Shown one piece after another: positions 1 through 11,293 of a stretch of DNA of 64,000 nt. The notes beneath the pieces were generated by a model. The model saw nothing but the letters and a program-made list of their open reading frames with translations. It was not told where the DNA came from and ran no database searches. Within the stretch, counting starts at the first letter, position 1. Every line of letters starts with the position of its first letter. Position numbers and translations under genes: made by a program. This DNA comes from Albugo candida (Eukaryota; Oomycota; Peronosporomycetes; Albuginales; Albuginaceae). The DNA lies in the NCBI GenBank assembly GCA_905220665.1, contig CAJNAR010000156.1, positions 434,001-498,000 of the forward strand, given 5' to 3'.

Positions 1-2521
1 GAGAATGGACGATTTTAGGCGGCCAACAGAGACCTTTTGAAGACGAAAGAATACGTGCAGAGAATGACAACGGGTAGCGATTCAATGATACAAATTCTAG
101 CATTATTGTGTGCCCTCTTATTGGAATGAACCTCATCCAATGATTTTACTTATGGTGAGGAATGCAAAGTTTGCCTTTATGGACACACAAATTTAATACG
201 CCGACAAATGATGCGATATGAAGGTCAGCTAGTCGTCCAACAATGCTTCGCTATGGTCTCAAGGCATAGCTATCACGCTACAAGTAGTGAAGCTTGATGT
301 GCAGGCAAATAGCTGCTTAGAGCTGCAAGTGGCCAACTCGATACGAAATTCAAGTCAATTATGGTTCACCACCAAAAGCTGTATTCGCGACAGTATCAAA
401 GAGTACGGCGGAGGAAGCATTCTGATATGAGTGAAGCTGTTGTGGATATAGTTGTCACAGTATCATTTGTAGCTGAAGAGGAACCACCGGAGGTTTTTCT
501 GGCGAAAATAGAACAGCGTTATTCGATTGACGTAATTCATAATCTCTTATTGCTGGAAAATGTATACGGATACCGTTTGGAAGAACAAAAGGCGCTAAGA
601 TCTTCAGATAGCAGAGAAAATATTGAACCCAATGCTTCGCACGTTCCCTTTGTTCAACCGTACAATTGGATTGAAGCACATTGTTTCTACATTATCTTTG
701 TTTTAGAAGCACAATTACCTTTACGCTTCAACGTGAGGGACGTAAACATATATCGATCCTTTGGCCATCACACGCCATCCATCGACTTGTGTCTTGACCA
801 AAATTACTGAAATCCTCTACATCTTTGATCTTTTTCTCGACCAATGCGGAGCGCTTATAAGCATAGGTGGACTGAGTGCAGCACAACACAAACCTTAATG
901 ATACGCCTACAACAATGTGGGTCAGATCAAATATTTACAAAAAAATCAGGTCAGAGAGTCAAATATTCATTGCTACAGTATATTTGCTTACAGGGAAAAT
1001 GCTGGGAAACCTAATGAGCGTTCTGCTCGCAAAGCAATGGTCGATTTTGACCGTTTAACCATTTTGTATCATTCTGAATTACAGTCTATTTTACTTCTTC
1101 ATCAGCTCAATTTGCATCAAGATGGATGCACTTATGCTGCAAGTTATCTGAGTCATATGATTTAAGAGAGAGTCTGCTATTCTTTACTTCCGCTATTTCA
1201 TACAGAATTTCCAGCCGCGTTCTTATCAAAACCGTTCCTCAACGCATCACATCATCTGGGTACCTCTTTTTTCTCTAGCTTTCGGAAAATTACACGCTTA
1301 CTAGACGCTGCATTACATTCAGATGGTACAGTAGATCTTAAATGTTGGGGTCAAATACCATTGAAACCTGATTTCAAAGAGTCATTAGTAACACTTGCAA
1401 GAAAGCTCCACATGTGCTCGTGATTCAACTTGATCGGAGCGACATAGTCTATCTTTTCAATACAAAGCCGTAGGCCATAAGCTGCGCCCCCCGGATCGAT
1501 ATGTACGATCGATCATATGATATTTGAAGTTTCAAAAGCTCCTAACTATATACGCGAGGAAAAAGAATCTGACCACAGTATCGCAGAGACGGGTGATTGT
1601 AAGGGACAGAAAACACATTTCTTGTTCGCTCTTAAATTTTCACGAAAGGTACAACCTGTGTAAGCAGCTAAGTAAAGGTGGGACAGAGTATGCACATCTT
1701 CGACAATTCCTTAGTTGGACTTATCTGCAACATTGATTTATTACCAGATTGCTCTGGTGGCAAACTCTGGTAGTACATTAGAACCACTTGGTAACCGCGA
1801 CTATAGTAATGAGCAATAGCTGCTACGTTGCTTCTCATTGATGATGTGCAATCGCAGAAGATCGGTGAAATGGATCTCTAGCATGTTGAGATCAGCAATT
1901 TTCTAGCAAGTAAGACGATGAACCTCTACACTTGTGAGCAACATCGTGGCTTGAGGCAATGTCGGAAGCAAAGATTTTTAGGAATTACAGACAACACGTA
2001 TATCCAAGGCGGGCCACGACAGTATCGAGTGTCATATTATGGTGAGCTCGAAAAAGCGATTGTTTTATGAAGAATTCGTATCTCACGTCAACGCCTTAAG
2101 TTTGTACTTCTAAATGAAGAGCGGTGGCAATATATAATCAAAAACGAAGGGGTTGCAACAGCTAGCCAAGAGAGTATTTCATCTTGATGTGTCAAGATAA
2201 AGCGGTAGCTTGGTTGACTTGTATTTTAGCTCTGTCAGAGTATGTCGATGCATGTCATGCATACTTCACAAAATCCTTAGCGACACAGATCCGAATTTCG
2301 GGGAAGCTCATAATCACATAGCTGGAGAAAAAAAGACAGATGAATCGGCTTAAAGTGGGTGTTGTCTGACCAGCCAACTTTCTGAACAAATAAGAAGCAT
2401 ATATATTTCAAATCAATTTGAACCGTAGGTCGTGTAGCGTGGAGTTATGGTCCGCGTGCGAAGCCACTGCAATTCACGGAGCAACCTAACATTTCCCCCC
2501 TGCATCACTTCGGTTTATCTT
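1..2521. other. Gene-poor stretch, no recognisable gene
   Basis: Only short open frames with no family resemblance occur here. The longest (361-810, plus strand, 149 codons) starts with ATG and has mixed composition and no domain, signal peptide or membrane segment that I recognise. The stretch around 1960-2160 reads in broken frames and may be old transposon sequence, but no diagnostic motif survives. It is most likely decayed repeat DNA. Confidence 0.4.
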
Positions 2522-4510
2522 TCAGTCTCTCGAGGGCCTCAAGTGCAGGTCTTCTTTAGTAAATTGGCGAAGCCCAGCTGGACGGATTATTTGGGAGCGC
2601 TGTTCATCATAAGCAAGACTCAGGCATTTTTCCCCAACACACGGTTTGAGAAGACCCGACACTATTTGACGCATCCAAACATATCCTCCAGAAGCAGATT
2701 TGTCACTGTAAATCAGAAATATCTCTGTGTGTTCAATCAGGCACTGCAGGCAATAGTATTGCTTCCTGCTTTCATACTTGAATTGGACCAACGCAATCTT
2801 ATTGAAATAAGGCCAGATCTTCGTGTCATGTTCGATTTCCAGCGTATGTGGCATCAAGGTAACGCGGTAAGTCTGTGGAGGCCAAACTCCCACTGGAATG
2901 TAATTCCTGTTGAATTCGTTGAACGCAGTCCGGTCGATCGAATGCGCCTTGGCCGTCGATACGTAAGTTTGATGTTCAGAACAGAACGTATATGGAACCA
3001 TTTGCATCCTGTTACACATCACAAGTTTGTGGCATGGTTGTAGTTTGTCGAACAACGCGTTATTCTCTTCTGCACTAAAATTCAACGGTGTCAACTAACA
3101 TCGAATACGTTGTGGTGATGTGAATATTTTGTGCTTTTGCAGCGAATGCTTGTATCATGCAGGTGTAACACGCGTTTTTGTACGATGGAGTGTGAAACAA
3201 GACATAGCAAGCGCTCCGTTCTGAAGTAGCTTGATGTGTGATTATTGGACTTGAGTGCTCAGCGTTGATAAAATGGCCACTAAGAAACGCGTTGCATCGT
3301 TCTGTCCCCCACTTCTGTATGTCTTTACAGCTTCGGCACCTCCCTATATGCTCAATGGGATCCGTCAGTATCATTGCCATCTTCGGAGACAAGATGATGA
3401 CCACACGAGCACCTCCAATATTTTTCGCGACACACCCAATACACCCCCACACCCCTGCGGTGATTTTGATGCATCTAAGCTCTTGTTTTTTCTGAATCCC
3501 CATATGTTTTGTGGATGAGAAAACATGAGCCGATAAATTCTTTCTGTCTTGACTTCTTGCCATTCTTTTAGAAGCGATGTATCTCAAAATATCTCGAACA
3601 TGATCTGAGTGCATAGGCTTATCGTTGGGGATGACGAATTTGTGAAGCTGTCGGCGCTGAATTTGTAGAATTTCGGCTATTCTGTCACAATCACTCGGAT
3701 CCCAGCTGAATAGTGTATTACAGAATGTATCTCTGCAGCTCTCGATTATATCTGATGCTCTGTGATAGGTAGGAAAGATACATAGCTCAGCCGATGATCG
3801 CTTGGACATGTAAAATAAGGAGTATATTTCAATGGCCAAAGATACACTGTGCATAGCCAGACACTCTCGACAGACATAACTTTGCGGAGCACCAGGGATC
3901 ACCATGCACTGAATTGATGTGGGGCCGAATTGCCGATTTTGCGCATTCGATTCAGAAACGACCTCAAAGGTATCCAATACAGCAGATGCCTGATCAAGTA
4001 TTGTTAAATCTTCATCGAAGAATGGGATTCTGAATGTTTTTTGTGTATAAATGAATATTTTTTTCGATTTAATTGTGCGCTCCACATAACAGCTTTTGAC
4101 GTCATCACAACTAGGTGGATAGACTTTGCTAAGAAAAAAACTTTATCCTCAAGCTGCATCGGTTTTCTCACATGGATAAATGATTGTTCACCACTTCTTA
4201 TCGAATCAGCAAGAGTATACATTGTAAAGTTAGGATCTGGTACGTGGCATAATTTTTTGCTGCCGCAGTGGGCAATGAAAGTTCTTAGAATGTCCAAATG
4301 TCCTTCAGCCCAATAGAGTCTAGACCGACTATTGGATTCAAGCAGGCAAAGTTCCTTTACTCCCACAGAGACTGCAAGGCACTCGTGACAGCCCGAAAGA
4401 TCTCGATTGCCGGTAGCTACCCTGAAACTTCCTGTAAGTGTAGGGACGTGGCTGGCTTCAGCATTTTCGCTAATTAACCAGAAAAAAACGAGAAAACATG
4501 CGCCTTGCAT
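2522..4510 (-). CDS. Secreted multi-module CxxC (CHxC-like) protein, frames broken
   Basis: Three overlapping minus-strand open segments (4510-4004, 4085-3075, 3094-2522) read as one large secreted protein of unknown function. It starts at ATG 4510 with a signal peptide (hydrophobic core CFLVFFWLI, likely cut after AEA near residue 19), and CHEC follows at residues 41-44. The same kind of module recurs downstream as CREC, CIGC, CRSC, CYTC and CLQC, usually with an aromatic or Gly before the first Cys and Leu/Val/Met after the second. A CHxC near the signal peptide is the hallmark of an Albugo effector class; the multi-module layout is my inference. The segments lie in different frames. I found no convincing intron at the first junction (near 4130, beside a run of seven T). 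At the second, only a 34-nt GT-AG candidate fits. The gene is therefore either frameshifted (pseudogene) or has atypical introns. Confidence 0.5.
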
Positions 4511-6030
4511 GGTTACTTTATGTCAGATACTTACGTCAGGTTCCATTTTTTTTCGGTGAGAAAGCCAACATCAATGCCTAAGTTCGATCGATCCATACTA
4601 CCCAATAAATCTGTGGGGCCTGTCAAATCTTGGGGCGACCGCAATTCGACAGATGCTCAGAACTATCATCGGTCAATTGTACTAGGTCCTGTTGGAGCTG
4701 ATCAGTCCTACATAGGATCTCCGATTGAATCTTCATAACTGACTTTTATGCAGCGTTGTGGCGATGTAGGATTCTGCCACCCAAAATGAACATGTAAGAG
4801 TGATGCGACCACGACGTTGAGGGTTACCTTATTCCAACGTACATATCAATCCGAGCAATATGCAGTGATCTTCCTACAGCGGCTACAAAACAATATAAGA
4901 CACTAGAATAAATCAGTGATCAACCCGCACGAGTGGCACTCGCTACCGCGGCTATCCTTTTTAAATCGATGTCATCGAAGGATTCTTTAAGCTAATCATG
5001 AGTTTTGACTGCATTAGGAGTGATTGTATAGTGTCAGCTGCATTGAAGACTAGGTAAACTTTAGAATATCATCGCTATCGGTATAGTTGATTAGAACCTA
5101 TGGTGGTCTTGATAGTAGCAAGCTTTCTCATAATTCGATCTTCCTAGGGAATCTATCGAATCAATACGCGGATAGTTTTATGGAATTGAGGATTGACGCA
5201 CGCTTTCTGTAAATTTCCTCCTCTCCTTCATGGACTTTCGAGGCATTTGCTTCTCACCTGGATGGAGTGCACAGATCCATGTCAATGTGGGAGAAAAAAT
5301 CATAACCTTCTGTAGGTATGAGCCCAGACATTTGTGGTGTTAACATAAATATTTGCCAAACTGAATAAAGCACACAATCAGGGATTAAGTAACCTTTTCT
5401 GAAACAAATTGAGATATCATTCTCGACCTCTTAGTCGCCGGGCTGGTACGTACTCGGCAATTTAGTACACAGCCAAAAAAGAACCTATTTCACTTCTTCC
5501 TCCCCAGGACAACGGTTTAAGTCGACATATCGACACAAATAAGAGCGTTAACGCTCAATTGTGCTTAGGTGACAGCCCTGATAAATCATCCGGCTTTGGG
5601 TGATTGCATAATTGTTGTGAGCCGTCACCCCTGTGTGATGACACGGGAAGAACTCCCACCCCCAATGTGACGGTACCAGGTTGTACAGGTTGTACATGTA
5701 GTACTGCCACTGCGTCTTCAAAGGATGGCTTAAAGGCAGCTACAAGTGTTGACGATACGAAACGTCCAACTTTGGCTATATTGTCAGGATAACAAGGTCC
5801 AACGTAAGGATAAGACAAGAGATCGGGCGCAGTGTGTAGCTTCCGAACCCGAAAGCCTCGGTTGTCGAGGCTACCGTGCAATTATATGCAGACGTGGACG
5901 TCCGGAATTATCGTGGCTGTAGAGCTGGAAGCAACGAGGCTTTTTAAAATCTCAAAATCCGCCTTCGCCAAGATTCCGGAGACAGGTCAAGCATCAATGC
6001 GTGCTCCTAATGTGGAGTTTTGTCCTTCGC
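4511..6030. other. Intergenic stretch with only small open frames
   Basis: No gene is supported. Open frames of 60-110 codons exist on both strands around 5555-6035. The plus-strand one at 5604-5792 is Cys- and Thr-rich but has no signal peptide, and the minus-strand one over the same DNA is equally open, so neither can be preferred. No transposon hallmark was seen. Confidence 0.4.
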
Positions 6031-6418
6031 TATAAAGGATTATGGCAATTCAGTATTCGAAAGCCTACAGGAGAGCAGAGCCATTACTCAGGTATAAATA
6101 TAACGTGTGGCAATATAGTGTGATGGTTTACACAGAGAATGCATGCTAACAGCTGGAGTACCAGATGGTGACCATCCCAGGGGCTAAGTACTATTTGGGA
6201 GTACTACTCTCTCGAATTCGAATATATAAAGGATTATGGCAATTCAGTATTCGAAAGCCTACAGGAGAGCAGAGCCATTACTCAGGTATAAATATAACGT
6301 GTGGCAATATAGTGTGATGGTTTACACAGAGAATGCATGCTAACAGCTGGAGTACCAGATGGTGACCATCCCAGGGGATAAGTACTATTTGGGAGTACTA
6401 CTCTCTCGAATTCGAATA
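6031..6418. repeat. 194-bp tandem duplication (two copies)
   Basis: Two head-to-tail copies (6031-6224 and 6225-6418) begin TATAAAGGATTATGGCAATT and end CTCGAATTCGAATA. I could find only one mismatch (GGGGCTA against GGGGATA in the second copy). Such identity in a gene-poor region implies a recent event. Each copy contains a stretch resembling the 3' half of 5S rRNA (AGTACCAGATGGTGACCATC), but no full 5S gene is present. Confidence 0.9.
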
Positions 6419-6535
6419 CTTCCTTGATGTATTTGGGCGTTGAACTGAAAAAAGAAAGGTTTAACATCTTACGTTTTCTTCTCAGCCTGGGATGCACAGT
6501 AGTCTTTCATACTTTCTGAGAATCTGTACTGTGTA

Positions 6536-7039
6536 ATGGAGTTGTGGTGTCTATGTAGAGAGTGTACTTTTTTACCCTACGCGTCCTCCTTAGCCGGTCA
6601 GAATCGGCATAGTAGTTGCGATAAAATTGCACACGAGAAGCTGCTCTATCCGGTGAGAGTGAAAAATGATCTACTTCCTCTGAAACAACTACGTTTTAGT
6701 CGACGCGATCCTTCTTTCTTGTATTTGGGAGCTGCACTAGCCTATGGGACAAGGCAAGAACAACAAAAAAACCAGAATACAAAAGCAGCACCAAAGGCAA
6801 TCCTGGTTGCCCCACAAAAGGTGGTGATGCCAGAGCCAGGGAATGGTGGCGAGGAAAGCGGAACAAATACTTCCCGACCAAATATCGTGGATTTCAACAC
6901 TACCACGAATATAATATCATGCGTGGAGCCTCATTTGGTGCAACCACCTTCTGTTAGAGTAGATCGTTTTCTGACAGTTCGTCAAGGGTTTGCGCGTCAA
7001 CTGCAAGACCCATCACAGGTAAAGCTCGAGCTCACCTGA
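6536..7039 (+). CDS. Hypothetical protein
   Basis: A 167-codon ATG open frame just downstream of the 194-bp duplication. The N-terminus is Cys-containing (WCLCREC) but has no clear signal peptide. The middle is rich in Gln, Asn, Lys and Pro, and the C-terminus is basic and unstructured. I recognise no domain. The complementary strand has a shorter open frame over 6696-6881. It could be a fragment of a gag-like or effector gene, or chance. Confidence is low. Confidence 0.22.
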   Translation: MELWCLCRECTFLPYASSLAGQNRHSSCDKIAHEKLLYPVRVKNDLLPLKQLRFSRRDPSFLYLGAALAYGTRQEQQKNQNTKAAPKAILVAPQKVVMPEPGNGGEESGTNTSRPNIVDFNTTTNIISCVEPHLVQPPSVRVDRFLTVRQGFARQLQDPSQVKLELT

Positions 7040-9690
7040 ACGGCTGTTTTGGTGAAAACGTGACAGATGGGACGAAGAGAGACGGTCACACGTGGAACCA
7101 GGCGGACGTCATGTGAAACGTGACATAGTCAAGTTTGTAAAAAAATGCATTTGCACATGCATGTTGTAGTGCTATCATACAAGGTTAATGCTAAATGTGT
7201 TTTACTTTTACTTCTACCTCTATTGCAACAAGTGCATTTCAAATACTTTCAACATCTTCTCCATCCTCTAGCTGGGAGATAAAATAGCATCACACGCACG
7301 AGTGGAGTGGGAGGGTGATGTCTACAGGCAGCTGGCTCGGGCGCGAGGAAAACCCTACCGGGTGGAGCCGTTTGAATAAATGGTCTTCAGAGAACAACCT
7401 CATCTCTCCCTAAGTTGGTGACTACTAATTATTCCCAGTGCTCGCTTGTATGGAGGTGCACATAAAAGAAGTAAAAGCGTTTGCCAATACGTAGCATGGA
7501 ACATGTATCCAAATTATCCCCGTGAAAGCATGGATGTCAAAAGAGGTACTTACTTCGAATGCGGATCAAGTTTATGCAAAGCGTCATACAAGGGGCGAAT
7601 AAGCACAGCGACCAGCCAAAGTTGATGGAAAAAGGAGCTCATATAAATGGATCTCAAAAACTTCCCTAACACAATCCGACCCCACAGCTGGTCCTAGCCG
7701 ATGAACACGTCCCTCATGTGCGTCGACTGTTACAGTTTTGCATCAACACAAAACAATCATCCGGCAGCAATCGATAATCCGATCACTATGAATGGTGTGC
7801 TTATCTCCTATCTGGTTTAGAAAGACCTTAAGTTGGATGAAGTTGCAAATCTCCTTTCAATCAATCACATTTTTCCAGCTAAAAAAACCTCTCGGTGAAG
7901 ATTTGCGTTTTCGACGCGATGGAGGCGCCACGTCAATGATGAAGTTCCTTAAAAGCGGGGCCTATATTTGAGAAAGTAACTTCGTGGTGGAAGCCAGTCC
8001 CGCAGATCGTTCACTTTTTGACTCGAGAATCAAACCTCTTGCGTTGTTGAAACTATTATTTCCGTGTACTGCCCCGACCTTCTACGCAAGCGATCACTGG
8101 GTTCACTATCTCACCGACGGGCCAGTGTTTTGGATTCCGGGTCATCATTTTCCAATTGCTGTGCTCATATGGTTGATACGCTCCGCCACGGACATAAAGT
8201 GTTCGTCTCGATGATTTGGCATGGCAGTCAATGGCGAGGATTTCTTTGTGGTGATATCGACGAGCTATCCATCAAGAGTTGCTTTTTCATGGAATAAATT
8301 TATGTCTCAATTCAAGATGGTGAAACAACGTTAAAACAACGTTGATCGCTGGTCCTATTCAGCGGGAATGCCAAGGCCTTCTCGAATATATCAATGTGGA
8401 ACAATATCTCCGCAGTAATGGTGAATGACAATGGAATTCATAAAAATGGTCATCTATTTATAATTCACATCCTATCAAGACACTCGATTAACCTTTTACG
8501 AAGACACCAAATTTCACGCTTGCAGTCAAAAACTGGAAGCATTTTCGTTTTTTTTGTTACATTCGAAAATGCAACGGAAATCTTTTGCCAATGACTCCAG
8601 CAGTGCTATATTACATCCAACGCACATTGCAATGACGGTGTGATAAAAGCCCTTCCTTTGGGCTCTCCTTGGTTATAAAATAGCTGAAGAACTCACCGAA
8701 AGAAGCATTCAAAGCGCTTTTGTTTTGCGTCTTCTCATCCTCGCTGTATATCCACAAGTATATGTACCACTGAGAGTCGAGGAATGATAATTTTTCTTTG
8801 CGTTATTGCTCCTCCAACTGTTCGAATAGGCCACGCGAATCTCGTATTTGGAAAGTTCCGCACACCACTCAATCATGCTATCGGTGCTATGAGTAGAGCG
8901 GTACGACACAACCCAAGTCGACTCGCGTGTTTGGCATGGCTTTCGCACTCGGGTGTTGTAGACGCTAGTAGAATCCAACATTGGAATCAGAAAGTATTTA
9001 CAGGAACACTACCCCGCAAGAAACGATTGGTTACACACGCATGTCGGAAGAGATATTTTATATTGTCTACAAAGTCTGAATAACCCCGTCCACGACATGC
9101 AGGACATCATCTCGCACACAGAGTGAATTTTGTGGATCCAATTCAGGCAGCGAGGTGATGATATTGAAAACGATTATAACAAGCTGTCGAAGCCGTCTAA
9201 GTAGAAGCGAATATGGTGCTCGCGCAGTTGCAGACAGCTTCGAATACCGGGATAATGTTGGAAAGTTGGAAGAAGAAAACCAAGAAACGGCTGAAAGGAC
9301 TTAACAAAATGCACAAGATACGTGACGCGATCTTGAGTGTATTCATAGTGTTAAGTATCTAGAGAACTCCGCCAGGCATTTTTTTACCCTATGGATAGTT
9401 CTTCTCTTCGAGCGCCGATCGAAAACGCCACCAAAAAATGTGGCACCGAGACATCGCACAAAAACATTTTTTTTAATTGAGAAACAAAAGAAATATAGAG
9501 AATGTGTATAGAGATTCCTTTTTGCTACCTATAGAGCAAAGAGTTTCTATATCTTCATCTACAGGATGATGGACCGGAATTTTTTTGATGTTATGGACGA
9601 AGCTTTATCATATTCAATACCTTCAACAGCAATTTGCATCAATGCGGCACCATTATTCCTGCGAACCGGACAACTAATTCGACGGAATTA
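7040..9690. other. Long stretch without a recognisable gene
   Basis: Only short, mutually overlapping frames occur (for example 7984-8214 plus, 8709-8981 minus, 8784-9083 plus). None shows a domain, signal peptide or repeat motif that I recognise. Given the LINE remains immediately to the right and the transposons beyond, this is probably heavily decayed repeat DNA. Confidence 0.4.
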
Positions 9691-10450
9691 ATACATCTTG
9701 TCCAACGTTCCTTCAAACCACCCGACCCAAAGGATATATTCATCATCACAACGAGAACTTTATCATGTGACTGCTACTAGTAAAACGAGTACGCAAAATG
9801 TTTGGTACAATCTTGGCATGGTCGATAAAAGACATCGGACATTTCCAAAATCCACCGCAATGCTTTCGCGATCTGGAGTCTTCAAGACTTTTTCGTAGAT
9901 TGCTACATATGCCCAACCAGAAGTAATCGTCGACAAATGACACAGCAGCGAAGACCTGGACACATCGAATGTGGCTGACGACAAGTTGTTGAGTCGACTC
10001 TGCAGTGAAGTCACTCAGATACTACAGCGTATCTACTCGACGATTGGTCTCATCACTTTCAACAAAAGTAAAAGATCGCTCTATGTTGGAGTACAATGCA
10101 AGGAGACGAAGCGCTTTTTACCCACTATTCCACGCTCTCAATTCCCACAATCCATCAATAGTTATCCGATGTTTACGCATTGGTCTTCGCGGCAGAGATC
10201 GGATACATAAGATACATAACGGGTCAGATGTTTATGGTTACATTCCGGCATCTTCGAACATGTGTGCTAGTAAACTTGAAGACATACAGTTTCGACTGGC
10301 CTTTGAGATGCTACCAATTTGACTTCGATTCCGGTTTCTAGAAGACATTGAACCCGACATTATGTAGTACACTAAGCCTTCGTGTGGGGCAGTAACTTTT
10401 AATCGACATCTCTTTCTCGAGTGTGACTGCACGGCACAATTATGGCTCCC
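9690..10450 (+). mobile_element. Decayed non-LTR (LINE) retrotransposon fragment
   Basis: Two separate signatures in the expected order support this. At about 9965-10075 the plus strand reads N-V-A-D-D followed about 30 residues later by GL-x3-FNKSK, which fits reverse-transcriptase palm motif C (YADD-like) and the downstream G-x-N-x-x-K-(S/T) motif. At about 10370-10445 it reads as a Cys, then NRHLFLECDCTAQLWLP, which fits the C-terminal zinc-binding region of LINE ORF2 (H-L-F-x-x-C-x3-x-x-W). Frames shift between and within the blocks and stops are frequent, so it cannot be functional. The start of the fragment is uncertain, and the endonuclease and most fingers-palm motifs are missing. Confidence 0.45.
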
Positions 10451-11290
10451 TACTTAATATCATTCTTTTTCATCCCATCCGCGCTTGACGCATATTGCAT
10501 GTGCACTTGTGCCAACGATACGGCTGGACTGGAAGGACTATCAGCAAATTACATCGCACTCATGGCTTGTATTACAGGTGGTGGCGTTGCATTTGGTTTG
10601 GAATCTTCATTTGTTCGAGAAGTAATCACCGATCAGCAACTTCAAGCTTACAGCAGTTTCCGGGATCTACACCATATTCAGTGCTCACGTTCGGTACTTT
10701 TGACGGTAGTGCTACGATTTAGATAAGCACATTCAGCGTGTGAAATTAGTGGATCAGCTCGCGACGAAAGGATCATTCGGTGATTTTTCAGGACTCGAAG
10801 ATCATTGCTACGGGTCTGGCTCCGTCGAGCAGAATCCAAGTCCCATTGCAAAGTGGCGGGCACCAATCTCAGAAGCACTGTATTTTTGAACAATTTCCAT
10901 ATGGGCAGAGTATCGTATTGTGGTGGTGTAAGGCAGCTAAAATAGAAGACGGTCAAGAGGAGGCTATATTAGCAACTCTCACAGCACAATCATGAAACAT
11001 TTTTATATGTATATTTGATATTTAAAATTGATAGCTATGTGCAAGACACTTATGACCAGCACGTTTGATCGTTAGACGAGAATCCTTTCTCTTCACAGAA
11101 AAGATTCAATGTAGCAAAAAGAATTCCATTATCTCAAAGTACATAGGCTGCGCGTTGAGATAATGGAAGCCAATTGTTCGTAAGTTTGTTTTGGATGGAC
11201 TGATCGGGCCTTGAAGTGCGGCCAACTTCGGCCAACTTCGGCCATTTTCTATGGGATGAACGATATTTGGCCGCCCGAAAATCAATGATT
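10451..11290. other. No recognisable gene
   Basis: A 94-codon plus-strand frame at 10442-10726 starts with a hydrophobic segment but overlaps another open frame and has no homology that I can name. At 11219-11240 there is a short direct repeat (two copies of GGCCAACTTC with a third partial). The stretch separates the LINE remnant from the pogo-like element. Confidence 0.35.
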
Positions 11291-11293
11291 ATA

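Noticed and set aside
2447..3043. 198-codon plus-strand frame
   Set aside because: It lies antisense to the CLQC module of the CxxC protein on the minus strand; it has no domain or signal peptide, while the minus-strand reading has repeated motifs.
6110..6230. 5S rRNA gene within the 194-bp duplication
   Set aside because: Only the 3'-half-like block is present; the 5' half and the expected 120-base fold are not visible.
11219..11240. Short GGCCAACTTC direct repeat as a functional element
   Set aside because: Only two full copies, no conserved context; likely slippage next to a transposon end.
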